From Mnemiopsis leidyi (taxonomy: Eukaryota > Ctenophora > Tentaculata > Lobata > Bolinopsidae), in assembly GCA_000226015.1 (NCBI GenBank), contig JH153152.1, forward strand, positions 172,888 to 198,943: a stretch of DNA of 26,056 nucleotides, read 5' to 3'. The position numbers were made by a program, and so were the translations under genes. Below the pieces are notes generated by a model. It was not told the origin of the DNA. It was given only the letters and a program-made list of their open reading frames with translations, and searched no databases. How positions within the stretch are numbered: the first letter of the stretch is position 1; each line of letters starts with the position of its first letter. This document shows positions 7,789 to 18,076 of this stretch, in pieces.

Positions 7789-8625
7789 TCACCTCTCCCT
7801 CAAACTATAAGAAACCTCATTTATCTCAGAGCTGATCGTATCTATTCCTTCTTCTATAACTTCTGAAGCTTGAGAAACACCTGCATAAACCTCATCCTCA
7901 ATTCCACTCGCAATCGAACACATGCTTTCCGATACTCGCGATCTGCACGTGCAAATGCTGTCTGAAAACTCGTCTACTGCATCACAAAACTGGTCATGAA
8001 GGGAAAAGTCCTTGAAGTTCCGTTTGAGTGTCGAAACGTTTTCCTCAACCGTATCAGAAATATCGGTCAGTCTATCAACAGTTTTCTCCCGTGAAATTCC
8101 AATGTTGATCTGAATATCTTCGTTAATATCCATCGCTTTTTCTGAAAAGTCGTCCGATTTCCTCTGAATGGCACTGGTTAGATTTTCAATAAGTTCCTGA
8201 GTTTTAATCTTGGCATCGGACGTAGCCTCGTCAAGTTTTTCAAAAGTTTCTGAGATAGCTTCCTTGGTGGCGATGGATGAATCCTTCACCTTGCACAACG
8301 ATCTATCAATAGCATCTCTAACACTATCGGTAGCTTCTAATCCGATCATCCTGACATTCTCCACCAAGCCAACCTTTACACTGACAATCTGCTCCTTCAT
8401 CAAACTTACTCTCTGCGTAATCCCCTCCCTGATAGCATTTAGTTTAGTCTGCCCCAAGTAAGATAGAGATATAAGTCCGTGTTTTACTCCATCTTCCATC
8501 TCATTGACCCTATCCCGGATGTTTTCCGCCAGTTCATCCCTTACTTCAACCGCCTGGTCCTTCATCTCCGATATACGGTACACCACGTGGTCCGCTAACG
8601 TTACCGCACTCGACCCTATCTTGAT
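7789..8625 (-). CDS. Amphipathic-helix (11-residue repeat) protein of unknown function
   Basis: The open frame from acceptor CTCTTAAACAG (exon starts 8625) runs 278 codons to TGA at 7791-7789. The first in-frame ATG is at 8565-8563 (GGAGATGAAG), giving 258 aa; an upstream exon may extend it. The protein is rich in Asp, Glu, Lys, Ser and Ile/Val and poor in Pro and aromatics. It falls into an 11-residue register with hydrophobic residues mostly at positions 5 and 9 (RVNEMEDGVKH, KLNAIREGITQ, RVSLMKEQIVS). Such helices occur in apolipoproteins, perilipins, synucleins and group-3 LEA proteins, all lipid-surface or stress proteins; I cannot say which, if any, is related. The stop overlaps a perfect donor (AG|GTGAGT, exon end 7793), so the last exon may lie further left. 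Confidence 0.55.
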   Translation of the reverse strand: MKIGSSAVTLADHVVYRISEMKDQAVEVRDELAENIRDRVNEMEDGVKHGLISLSYLGQTKLNAIREGITQRVSLMKEQIVSVKVGLVENVRMIGLEATDSVRDAIDRSLCKVKDSSIATKEAISETFEKLDEATSDAKIKTQELIENLTSAIQRKSDDFSEKAMDINEDIQINIGISREKTVDRLTDISDTVEENVSTLKRNFKDFSLHDQFCDAVDEFSDSICTCRSRVSESMCSIASGIEDEVYAGVSQASEVIEEGIDTISSEINEVSYSLRER

Positions 8626-8854
8626 CTGTTTAAGAGTTTAGATGGAGGGAAATAGAAGAAAATGCTAGAATAAAACAGGTGAAAATGTAGTCCTCAAAAA
8701 TTCCAACTTCTTGAGAGAACAGAAGCAATCAAAAATTCAATTCGTCAAAATGAAGACAGCAGATATCTGACAGAAGACAGAAACGTAGCAGACACCAGAA
8801 CTTTGACAGACAGCGGCAGACAAAAGAATTACAAAATCCAGACGACAATTTCAC

Positions 8855-8908
8855 CTGATGAGCTGACAATGCCGTCCCTGTAAAATTTCTATTATTGGTC
8901 ACGTGATC
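8855..8908 (-). promoter_or_regulatory. Putative promoter and 5' UTR exon of the helical-protein gene
   Basis: In gene direction, GATCACGTGACCAAT (8908-8894) joins a CACGTG E-box to a CCAAT box. It is followed by ACAG and a short stretch ending in a good donor CATCAG|GTGAAA (exon end 8855), matching the acceptor at 8626 across a 229-nt intron. The stretch has no ATG, so it would be untranslated. Inference from motifs and spacing. Confidence 0.4.
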
Positions 8909-9193
8909 AAATTACACATAAATCAAGTGAAGGAGGAGACTGTTTCTACAGGATATAATTCTGGATATATGTGAGGTGAAGTGAAAAGTGAAGCTGAAGT
9001 CATGTGAACTATAAATTTATTTTGATCTAGGTGATGAATTTGGCCTTTAAGGCCCAGCATTGAATTACAGAGAAAACTTGTTAAGCCAATTTGCGTATAA
9101 GTCTATTTTTCCAAGTAAGACTTTTCTACTTCTTCATGATCACGCGAATCGCGATACACGCAAAACATATACGTAGTACATTGTACACAATAA

Positions 9194-9221
9194 ATTTATA
9201 CGATACATGTATCGTATAAAT
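9194..9221. repeat. Perfect 28-bp palindrome
   Basis: Centred on ATACATGTAT, every base pairs with its mirror position. It can form a cruciform or hairpin. It lies 20 bp left of the AP-1-like array. Confidence 0.9.
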
Positions 9222-9241
9222 GTATACAATTCATGATGACC

Positions 9242-9309
9242 GTGATTCAATGATAACTGTGACTCAATGATAACTATGACTCAATGATAACTCTGACTCA
9301 ATTATAACT
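9242..9309 (+). repeat. Four 17-bp tandem units carrying three TGACTCA (AP-1) sites
   Basis: Unit GTGACTCAATGATAACT repeats at 9242, 9259, 9276 and 9293. Exact TGACTCA, the bZIP AP-1 consensus, occurs at 9260-9266, 9277-9283 and 9294-9300; the first unit has TGATTCA. Could be an enhancer or simply a minisatellite. Confidence 0.85.
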
Positions 9310-11900
9310 GTGACCCCATAATTGATAACTGGTATCCTGTATTAATCAGAGGTTATTATACGTAGCAACATCTTGTACCGAGTATACACACTTAAGTCGC
9401 ACTTATGTAACACTGAATTTCAAGTAGAAATGTGTTGATTAAACTTCACCTGTGATTTCGCATGTTCGTCCAAGCGATTTTCGTGAATTATTTTTTTCGC
9501 AAATTGGACGATGGAGCAATATTTTGCAGCAACATTTTCCCTTTTGTCAGAGTTTTCCGGTATAATATTCTGCAACCTTAAACAAGTGCAATTTTGACAC
9601 CAATAAAACCTCTGCCTGGCTTCAATGTTGCGTGGTTATTACAAATTCCTGCCTTTTCTAGCTTTTTGCTTTGCTATGCGTACAAGGTTTTCATCAATAA
9701 TCATCACTGCTGCTAGCTGCAAATACATGGATGAAAGAATTTCTAATAATTGCCAACCAATCCACTTAGAAAATTAAACTATCGATCATAGCCCTCATTT
9801 TGACTATGCAGAGTAAAACTTGCAGTTGCAGCCAAGCCCGATGGCCGATACTGTGTAGGGTGTATAAAGATAGATTGTGATAATTTTCAGTTACTTCAAC
9901 TAGACAACAGGTTGAATATCCAGTTAGCGCACATCAGGCAGCACAATGCCAGCCGTTTTGTATATATCTGCTCGTTGAATAGTTGTTATCACTTCCGAAG
10001 TGTCCTTGCTTGCGTTTATCACGCTTCTGTTATGTTTGAAATGAGGCAGGAACGCTTGGGTCATGTTCCCAAACATGTTCCTTTTCTAAAGATTACTTTT
10101 TGATAATTGAGTGATAAATGATAATAGATCATTTCACAGGGTTTTTGCTTGGCTCGCTCTCATGCTTTGTCCCTCACCAATTGTAGTCTTGAAGAAAGAA
10201 GCCACCAGAGTGATAATCAATTACTCTCAATTACTTCGAAATAGCCACCTCGTGTTTACATCACGACACTGCGCTTATTAAATGGTGACGAAACTGATTT
10301 CCCACTGAAAGTTCAAAAATTGCTTATTGTGGTCGATCCACCCTTCGAGCCCACCTATCTTCAAAACAATTTCTTAAATCACAATTCTCTACACTTCACA
10401 GATTTCTGCCACTTCTATCCGCATTTCACCGATTAAATCCAGTATTTAGCGCTCCGCAGTCTAAAAATAGCTGCCATTATAAAGGGGGTGGCTGCATCAC
10501 TGGCATCATATCTGGTCTAGTAATGGGTACACAACTACAACAATCGAGATGTGTGATTTCAGACCCGGAAACGCAGCAAGAGCTAGAGAGTGTTTAAAAC
10601 GCACACATTAGCTGGAACCATTAGATCCCGATCCCAAAAACACCGCTTCCCGAGTCTTAGGTTTAACGGAGGGTATAGTGTTTCGTTCTTGTCTCTCACT
10701 GTCGTATCTGTTGGGCTTTCTCGTGCACGTGCTAACCTAGGAAAAAGTTGCTGTTTCACTCTTATATTGGGAGGTGTATCCAATTCTTCTTGAGCATACA
10801 CTTTTTCGTACCCTCACTGATTTGGAATCGAGTTCAAAAGCTTAGAGAAGATTAAAGGCTCGCCCAAAGATTTAGAAATGAGTTAGCTTAAAGCTTACAA
10901 TTACATCGTGGGTCCCACTCCCATGGTCAAATAATATGATTGTTTACAGTTATACTTAAATTGTAGCCATGTAATAATTGTATATACCAGGTACAATTAA
11001 ATTGCTGATCATGTTTAATTGAAATTATTGTCTACCTGAGTTGAAATAACTCATTTACTGACGATTTTACCAAACACATATCTAACATAAAGGCTAAATC
11101 AAGCACTCTGATGAATGCTACTTGAAGAATGTAGCAATTTGTATTCGTTACTAATTACCCTAATTACACTAATTTATTATAGAAGGCAGGGGGCGGTAAC
11201 AATTATGTTTTCCGTGAATTTTTTTAGCAAAATTATAACAGAATTTTTAGCTGAACGTAGACAGCTTTCGGTGTTGTCTTGACATATTCTTCGTCTGTTC
11301 ATGCGTTAAATATTTAGCCAGGCTAGTTCAACCAGTCGCTAGGTCATAGTGCTGCTTATTTTTGCTGTTTTATTTTTGTGTCACGGTTTCTTGACGCTTT
11401 CTTTCGTTTGTCTTGACACTTTTGCAGATATCTGTCGAAGGAATAATGTTAATGATATCCGCGTTTTGGGCATGCATAATCATGATAATGGGAAAGTGGA
11501 ATTCTGTTGACTTCAAAGAAGACATTTGTCAGAAGGCCTAATATTTTTTAAAGATGCACTATGTTTTTCTGCCGATGACACTATGGCTAAGGTCTATTGA
11601 AAACTAGCTTACGCTACATCTCAGTTAAAAATTGCGCATATGAATAGCAACCGATTACAGTAGGCCCTGGCAGATATCGTCTCTGTTGCAACTTTCAATG
11701 CTAATCCACGAGGAGTTAATTAATAAATGGGTCTAATCGCTACCGCAAAAGTCTAGGAACCAATAAGGTAGTACGGCCATAATTAAGTTGAAGTTAATCC
11801 CAAGCTAACTTCAGAGTTAACGTATCTACCTGAATGGTTTCTGATCATTGCGGCCATTTTCCTCAGTCAGTGATCGTTGTCCTTACTTCTCGCTTCTATG

Positions 11901-11940
11901 AACAGGATTCAACAGGATTTAACAGGATTTAACAGGATGT
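11901..11940 (+). repeat. 10-bp tandem repeat, four units
   Basis: AACAGGATTT and close variants occur four times in a row. Confidence 0.9.
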
Positions 11941-12556
11941 AACATTTAACTATTATAGTAGCCCCAGAAATGGTGGAGCCAGCAGTAATTTCGATTAAGT
12001 TGAATTAGGTAACAGTATGAATATGAATATATAGTTGTTATTTGTTAACCCAACTCTCCCTAGATCATGATGTTCTATTCTGTGAGGTAAAATGAACAAG
12101 ATTTAGAATATGGACGCAAGTCATGCTTACAGATTTCTTGGCAATGGCTCCCCCGCCCGACAAAAGTTAGTCGTATTTTTTAAGTCAGCTGCACCATCTG
12201 CAGTCATCTGGTCACACCATCAAATAATCACCTAACTACCAGAATTTTCAAGAATAAACTTTTGCAGAGCACTAGAACCGTCACACCCTTTCGTTATCTT
12301 GAATGAGTTTTATTAATTGATGTTAATTACTTCTACTTGCGATTAATTACTGGAGTTGTCGCTATTTCACGTTATACGTTTGTTTCTACTAATTAATTAC
12401 TGCGTATCCAAGTCAGATTCTGTGACAATTAAGTGTCATTGTATCCTCCTTACAGCCATGGTTTTGGTTTTATACGACAAGGCGGCTTGTTTGTTGATTT
12501 GCCCTAATTTTATTTAAGCGATAATTTTTATGTTTCAAGGTCTTTTTGCCAAGGTT

Positions 12557-12651
12557 CCATTGTTTTGTAGCTCTAGTGTTGATGTTATGGTCTTCGTTTG
12601 TTGTTGCCATCGTTTTGTTGTTTTGGTGTTGATCTGTTATGGTATTTATGA
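12557..12651 (+). repeat. Diverged tandem duplication, about 50 bp
   Basis: Units starting CCATTGTTTTG (12557) and CCATCGTTTTG (12607) both continue into GTGTTGAT and GTTATGGT, in T/G-rich DNA. Confidence 0.6.
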
Positions 12652-13358
12652 AATCAGTAGCTTAAATATTTCGACGTTGATATGGCGGCTTTTTTAGTTT
12701 TCCACCATTTATCGTTACCTGTGTTACCTTAAAATTCTATTTTGTCGAATTTGCCACTGCTTATTCCGTCTAGCACGGTTCGTCTATGACTTTCAAAGGG
12801 TCTTTGAGACTGAAAGTTTAAAAAGTGTGAAAACGGTTAATCAGCTAATTGGACATATATTTTACATACGTACCAATATATGCTTTCCTGTTTACGGGTG
12901 TGGTGTACAAATTGGATGAGAAGGATGAAAATAATTGATTATGTCGAAATGCTGAAACTTCTCATACTTCCACAAAACCGTCAATTTAATGTAATTAACC
13001 TGCTTATCCACTTGATGTTGACGTAATGTACTAGTGCTGAATGTTACAGCTATGGTATGAATTTGTTCTAACTGAAACTATCATTAAATTATTACTGACA
13101 TCAGCTATTCTACCAGAGTCTTAACTCATTAAAGGATTACGATCATTCTTCCATTATGGTTAAGCTTACAATATTTTTAAATCTTCGGCTAACGTCATTC
13201 TCAGGCTATTATTTGACTTAAGTTAAGACTCCAGACTCCTATCCAGACTTACTGCTATGAGCTATCAGATAGCTAACCGTATTGTCTCCAGTAGAGGTTA
13301 GGATGCACATGGTCGTTAACAGTCCGCGTCCGTCTCGGACAAAAAGGCGGAAAAGTCC

Positions 13359-13389
13359 CACGTGTTTTGCTCAATCACGTGACCACGTG
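13359..13389. promoter_or_regulatory. Cluster of three CACGTG E-boxes upstream of the second Kv gene
   Basis: CACGTG occurs at 13359-13364, 13376-13381 and 13384-13389; the last two form the near-palindrome ATCACGTGACCACGTGAT. It lies 434 bp before the first supported exon of the Kv gene. Promoter role inferred. Confidence 0.45.
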
Positions 13390-13822
13390 ATTGATATTGA
13401 GTTAGGGTGAGTTAAGTGGTGTGAAATAACCAGCCAGAAGCACCTCCAGTTTACAGGAGCATATTTTGTTACCTTTTTTGACGAGTTGTTGCCATAGTGA
13501 CAGAGTTTTTATGAGAAGGATATTGGTTTTGAGTGTTACCGAATCACCAGCATTCAGCACTAATAGTAATAGTGTAGCACACTCTGGTGAGGGTACTGGT
13601 ATTGGTACTGGTATTGGTTTTAGGCGGTGTTTCTATAAGTATAGTATCTTAGTATTATTAAAGGTCTGTTATTGTTATTTATAGCTGTGGGTGTAATCGT
13701 ATTTTCGTATGAATCTACTTAGTTTTTGACTAAGCTGTCAGAGAGAATTCGTTCGCTAGGTAATCTAAAATATAAGTTCAAGTGTCCAATGCTCCATTCA
13801 TCATATCATCTTTAATTTCTAG

Positions 13823-14201
13823 TTGCAGTTTCAACAGCATACATCACATTCAGAACTCCTTCTTTGTTGTTGTCAATTTGGTCATTTATCAAGCCCAAAG
13901 CACGATAGGCTTTGTGGTTACCTGTCCGCCGAAACTCAATGCGTGAGCAGTAATCCGAGTTTTTCTCCCAGGGGACAAGTTTCGGATGAAAAGGGGGCCC
14001 GAAAGAACTTTAAGAAAACCTACTCTAGTGACTCCGCCACTCCACCCTGCACGGCGGACAAGGCCCCAGAAAACAGGAGGTTATCAACAGACTCCTCCAC
14101 CTACCTACTGGAGGTCCCTGGGACTTTACCGTCCGTGGCGGTGTCTGCTGCGACTGGTCCTGCCCTAACTCTGTCTAGACTCTGCAGGATCAATATCGCT
14201 G
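13823..14201 (+). CDS. Kv channel B, first supported exon (N-terminal tail and start of T1)
   Basis: The frame is open from just after acceptor AATTTCTAG (13822, itself an in-frame TAG) to GCTG|GTAAGT. It contains no ATG. The last 30 codons (LSRLCRINIAG) are certain; the 5' boundary could be 13823, 13829 or later. A candidate upstream exon begins with ATG 13511 and has a donor CTCTG|GTGAGG at 13586/13587, phase 1, needing a phase-1 acceptor such as 13854 or 13908. Confidence 0.65.
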
Positions 14202-15676
14202 GTAAGTACACTACCATACAGAGATCTAATTGGTTGGATTAGAACTTAAATAAGTTTTATTTTTGCAGCACAGCGAAACTTTTTATCTTTTGGGATATAG
14301 AAATTTATGAAAGTTAAATTCATTTTACAGATTTGAGTAAGGTAAACAACAGTTTGATTCAAACAGTTTGCCAAAAAAGTGCAAATTCTTGATGAAGGTA
14401 ACTATTTCTCTCCCTCCCAGGAAAGGAGTATGTTACTACATACGAATGTCTGGACAAGCACCCGGATACGTTGTTAGGCAACCCGACCGAGCGAGAAAAG
14501 TACTTCAGGCCAGACATGAAGGCCTACTACTTCAACAGATCTAGACCATGTTTTGAAACAATCCTAGCTTTTTATCAGACTGGTAGAAGTTATCAGGTTC
14601 CCGACTATGTTTGCTTGGATTTGTTTGAGGAGGAGAAGGAATTTTTTAGGATCCCCGAACCCCGACCGATCGAGGACGGATCTCTAGGTTCGGAGGAGGA
14701 GGCTCAGATAACGGGCGGATTTCTAGCTTACTGTCCTCAGGGTGTCAGGAGAAAAGGGTGGGTTGTGTTTCAGACAATAATGGACCCGACCTTCTCCAGA
14801 ACAGCGTCCATCTGGCACACGCTCGATATCATATTTATCTGCATCTCGATAGTCTTCATGATCATGGAGACGGACCCAGTTGTGGGACACTACTTTGTGT
14901 ACCCGGTCCCTGATGAAGACGAACATGAGGACTTGCTCATGATCGGTCACCTGCCCATCAACAATATTCTCTACGGGATGGAATCGTTTCTCATCCTCTT
15001 CTTCACTATAGACATTATCACAAGGTTCATAACCTGGCCAGGATTTCTAACTTTCTGGAAAAACATTTTCAATATTCTGGACATTTTATCGATCGTACCG
15101 TTCTACATTAGTTTAATGGCACACAGTATGCACACTGAGAATGGTAATGGTCACCATGACGACGAGGTCGTCAAACAAAAATACTTGATCCTCAAAATGT
15201 GCCGCATTTTCCGAATAGTCCGGGTCTTTAAGTTCGTCAAACATTCCAAAGACCTGATAGTAATCGTAAAAGTACTGCTCTCATCCCGTAAGGAGCTGGG
15301 CCTGCTGGTGATCCTGCTGGGGATCTCCACGGTTACATTCGGGAGTATCATGTTCTACGTTGAGCACGAGAGTAACGGTGTCATGTTCAACTCCATCATG
15401 ACGGGATGTTGGTGGGCCCTGGTGACCATCACCACCCTGGGGTATGGAGACATCCACCCCATCACTATTGGCGGGAAAATCATAGGAAGTGTGCTCCTGA
15501 CTTTCGGGATGGTGTTCCTGACTCTGCCCATGACGATTATTGTTAGTAAGTTTGGGAGTGTATATGAGAGAGAGAATAGGAAGTTGTACGACCAACCGGG
15601 GGATTCCAGTGACAGTGTTTGTGTTAGTAAGGACTCTGTGTCGAATATAAACAGTTTTAGATCAAGGACAGCTTAA
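13823..15676 (+). CDS. Voltage-gated potassium channel subunit, Kv family (gene span; start codon unresolved)
   Basis: Two exons, 13823-14201 and 14421-15676, join in phase 1 inside the T1 domain (LCRINIAG-KEYVTTY). Order: Ser/Pro-rich N-terminus, T1 (HPDTLLGNPTEREKYF, RPCFETILAFYQTG; Shaker-class look), S1-S2, S3, S4 (K-R-R-R-K-K, KHSK), S5, pore TITTLGYGD, S6 with glycine hinge, and a short tail ending SFRSRTA. The charge-transfer centre is conventional (Phe, Asp in S2; Asp in S3). Family role: plasma-membrane voltage-gated K+ channel. Oddities: PMT replaces the S6 PXP motif, His follows the filter (YGDIHP), and both extracellular linkers are His/acidic-rich. There is no in-frame ATG in the first exon, so an upstream coding exon is expected. 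TTLGYGD resembles Shal filters, but the T1 has no Shal-type zinc motif. Confidence 0.92.
14421..15676 (+). CDS. Kv channel B main exon (T1, S1-S6, pore, stop)
   Basis: Acceptor CTCTCCCTCCCAG. 418 codons to TAA at 15674-15676. The filter lies at about 15425-15451 and the S6 PMT at 15527-15535. The coding layout, with all membrane segments in one exon, matches Kv channel A. Confidence 0.94.
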
Positions 15677-16787
15677 GTTGGTTGCTCTGCGCGTGTAATT
15701 TGCATGGGCTGGGGTGATCATGTTGTTGTAGAATTAAGAGTAAACTTAAAGGTGCAATGTGTATTTATCTGGATTATCTATTTCAAATTGAAGTGAAATA
15801 CTTGATTTACCTTCTATTGACATCTTTTAACTTAAAGTTTTTCGACTCCCTCAATAACCTAGGTTTAAACATTAGATTTAAATACAAATGATAAGCACCT
15901 ATTGGATTAAAAATATATTAAGCAAAAACTAAACTCAAATAAGATGACATTTACAAAAAGCAATTAATCAATAATCGTAACAAAGCATATATTCACTGTA
16001 AATCGATAACCTAGCAGAAATTCACAAACGTATCAAAACTTGATTTATCCAACCGACATATCCATTGTATCAACATCGACCATTGCTAATGTGAGATGTG
16101 AAAACGGTCGATTCTTCTTTTGCGAAAAATAACTTTAGGTTGAGTCATTTTCATGGTTACTTAAAGTTAACGACTTCATGCGACTGTGTGTCGAATGACT
16201 TCGGATTTGTGTCGAAACGACGGTTTACTAGACTTTCATTTGTCATTTGACAGATGGTCTCCTGGAGGCGAGAAGACACCACGAAAATGGCTCAACTTGA
16301 TGCTTCTAACTAGCGCTTAGCTCTACGCCTAAAAACTTGAACAGCAAAAATTGAAATAAAAATCGAAGCGAGCCAATAATAGCAAAGAGTTTGCTAAATC
16401 TGCATAATAAGATTAAAATGAGTAAAACATTACTCTGACTAAGAACGTAACAATGGTTTACTTCGAGTCAAATCATTAAAAAAGCTAATCACAGCCAAAG
16501 TTCACATCATATCATAAATTAAACGTCACTCTAAACAACAAACAAGTTGAGGCCCTCATTAATTAAAGACCAGACACTGCCAAGATCTCAAGTAAGCCAG
16601 ACCAGGCTTTTCTGTCAGAAAACCATACTCGGAAAAATCTAGAAATTTTTGATAAAAAGCCGCCACATCCTAGTAAGTGATGCGAGCCCTGGGAAATCCG
16701 GCCGAACGCCGGATTCCCAGCTAGCCTCAATAAACATCAAACCGGAAAGTCAATAACCCGTCCAATGGTGATAACACAATGCTAATC
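15677..16787. other. Convergent intergenic region (3' UTRs)
   Basis: Kv channel B (plus) and the 5-phosphatase gene (minus) meet tail to tail here, about 1.1 kb apart. Plus-strand AATAAA occurs at 16355-16360 and 16729-16734. No exon seen. A strong hairpin lies at 16689-16720. Confidence 0.55.
16689..16720. repeat. GC-rich hairpin in the 5-phosphatase 3' region
   Basis: Arms 16689-16702 and 16708-16720 pair over 13 bp with one bulged A, closing a CGAAC loop. It lies 68 nt past the phosphatase stop codon, so it is probably in that 3' UTR, in otherwise AT-rich DNA. Confidence 0.75.
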
Positions 16788-18076
16788 CTAACTGTGACTA
16801 TATCCCTGAGAAAACCCTCTCATCGCCACATCATCATTGTACTCGTTAGACCAATGTTGAGAGCGAGGGCTGGATGAGGACCCCGAGGATCTGCCCCCGG
16901 GGGACGCTAAGTTACGTGCGGAGGGCTGCATGCTGCTGCTCCAATCAGGGTTAACAAGCTGATCGGAAAACAGAGACCTGCTCTCCAAGACGGGGTTCCT
17001 GGAGAGACATACCTTGCCCCGGAGCTCCCCGCACACCTCGTCGTGGAGACGGAGGAGAACGCTGAAGGGTTGTACTGTGTCCGACTTGACCTTGTCTTGC
17101 ATGGTCAGGATCCCCTGACCGTAACACTCCTCGCTCCCGTGGGACACTACTTGGATGAAGATGTAGTCGTTTGAGATGTAGTCCCGGTTGGGAAGAATCG
17201 GTTCCAACTCGGGGATGTCTCCCATTCCCCAGTAGGACACATCACACTTGGACAGTCCATACTGGACCGGGAACCCGCTCAGCTCGTCATCGTACTCAGC
17301 CAGGACCCGAGGTGCTGGTTTACTGGTTGGTGTGCCTTCAAGGAGGTAGGAGAAAAACTTGACACAGAACCTGTCTGGACTATTTGTCTTGATCTTAGCT
17401 TGAAGGATCGGGAATCTGATTTTCAGGGAGTCGTCGCTCTCATTTTCCGTGTCCGTGTTCTTGCTAGACACATATTGGAGCCTGGTTGATACTTGGTAGG
17501 TTGCGATGACGGGAGCGTGGTCGCTGGCCTTGTAGGCAAGATTGCAGAAGTAACCAGTTTGGTGCTGTTTGAGTTGGGGGAGGGAGTGAAGGAGGACTCT
17601 GTCACAGTAGGATGGGACGTTGTGAACGTTCCCCGTCGTCTTGTACTTGATGTACACGTAATCGTCTCTAGAGCCCCTCTTGTACCGGTAGCTTGGCGGG
17701 AAGTTTATCTCACCCTCCTTGAAATCGTAAAACACGTTCCCGTGAGTCTGCTGGGACTTCAACTGATCGTACTTCATGAGTCCGGTAAAGTCTGACACTT
17801 TGATCCTCTCCAATACTTCCCGGTACTCGCAGTCTAGTCTGTAATTTAGGTCTCCCATCCAGAAGAGGTGATCGAAACGCAGGGGAAGGTCGAATGAGGA
17901 GAATTTCGACTTTTTACCGAGGTTTAATTGTCGAGAAATGTCTTGGTACATTTGGTTACGTTTGAGTTTCCGTTCAGCTCGGGCTGCGAGATGGCAGGAG
18001 ACGAAGGCCATGTTGGTGGAGCCAAAAGCGAAAGAGACAGCTACAGCACCTTTGTTACCGACCATTCCTCCTACAC
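16788..18076 (-). CDS. SHIP-like gene: last exon (catalytic core, C2 domain, tail)
   Basis: Acceptor CTTGTTCAG, phase 1. It encodes GNKGAVAVSF, SCHLAARAERKLKRNQMY, HLFWMGDLNYRLD, FPPSYRYKRGSRDDY, VPSYCDRVL and SDHAPV, then the C2 region and a Ser/Arg-rich end GYSHS. Stop TAG at 16790-16788. All catalytic residues of the family look intact. Confidence 0.94.

Larger units (their letters stand above)
8910..13358. other. Long stretch with no recognised gene
   Basis: About 4.4 kb, AT-rich, with stops in all frames. Short frames at 9912-10103 and 10583-10801 lack domains and conserved splice context. It contains the palindrome, the AP-1-like array and two small tandem repeats annotated separately, plus several ATTAATTA-type runs near 12310-12400. 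It may hold 5' exons or control DNA of the second Kv gene. Confidence 0.5.

Noticed and set aside
10583..10801. Overlapping ORFs on both strands near 10.6-10.8 kb
   Set aside because: Mutual shadows without ATG-supported domain content or splice signals.
13986..14168. ATG-started frame overlapping Kv channel B exon
   Set aside because: Out of frame with the T1 domain continuation; a shadow of the real coding frame.
14723..15595. Minus-strand frames opposite Kv channel B
   Set aside because: Antisense shadows of strongly biased channel coding sequence.
17171..17795. Plus-strand and alternative-frame ORFs over the 5-phosphatase exon
   Set aside because: Overlap intact catalytic motifs read on the minus strand; no independent domain.
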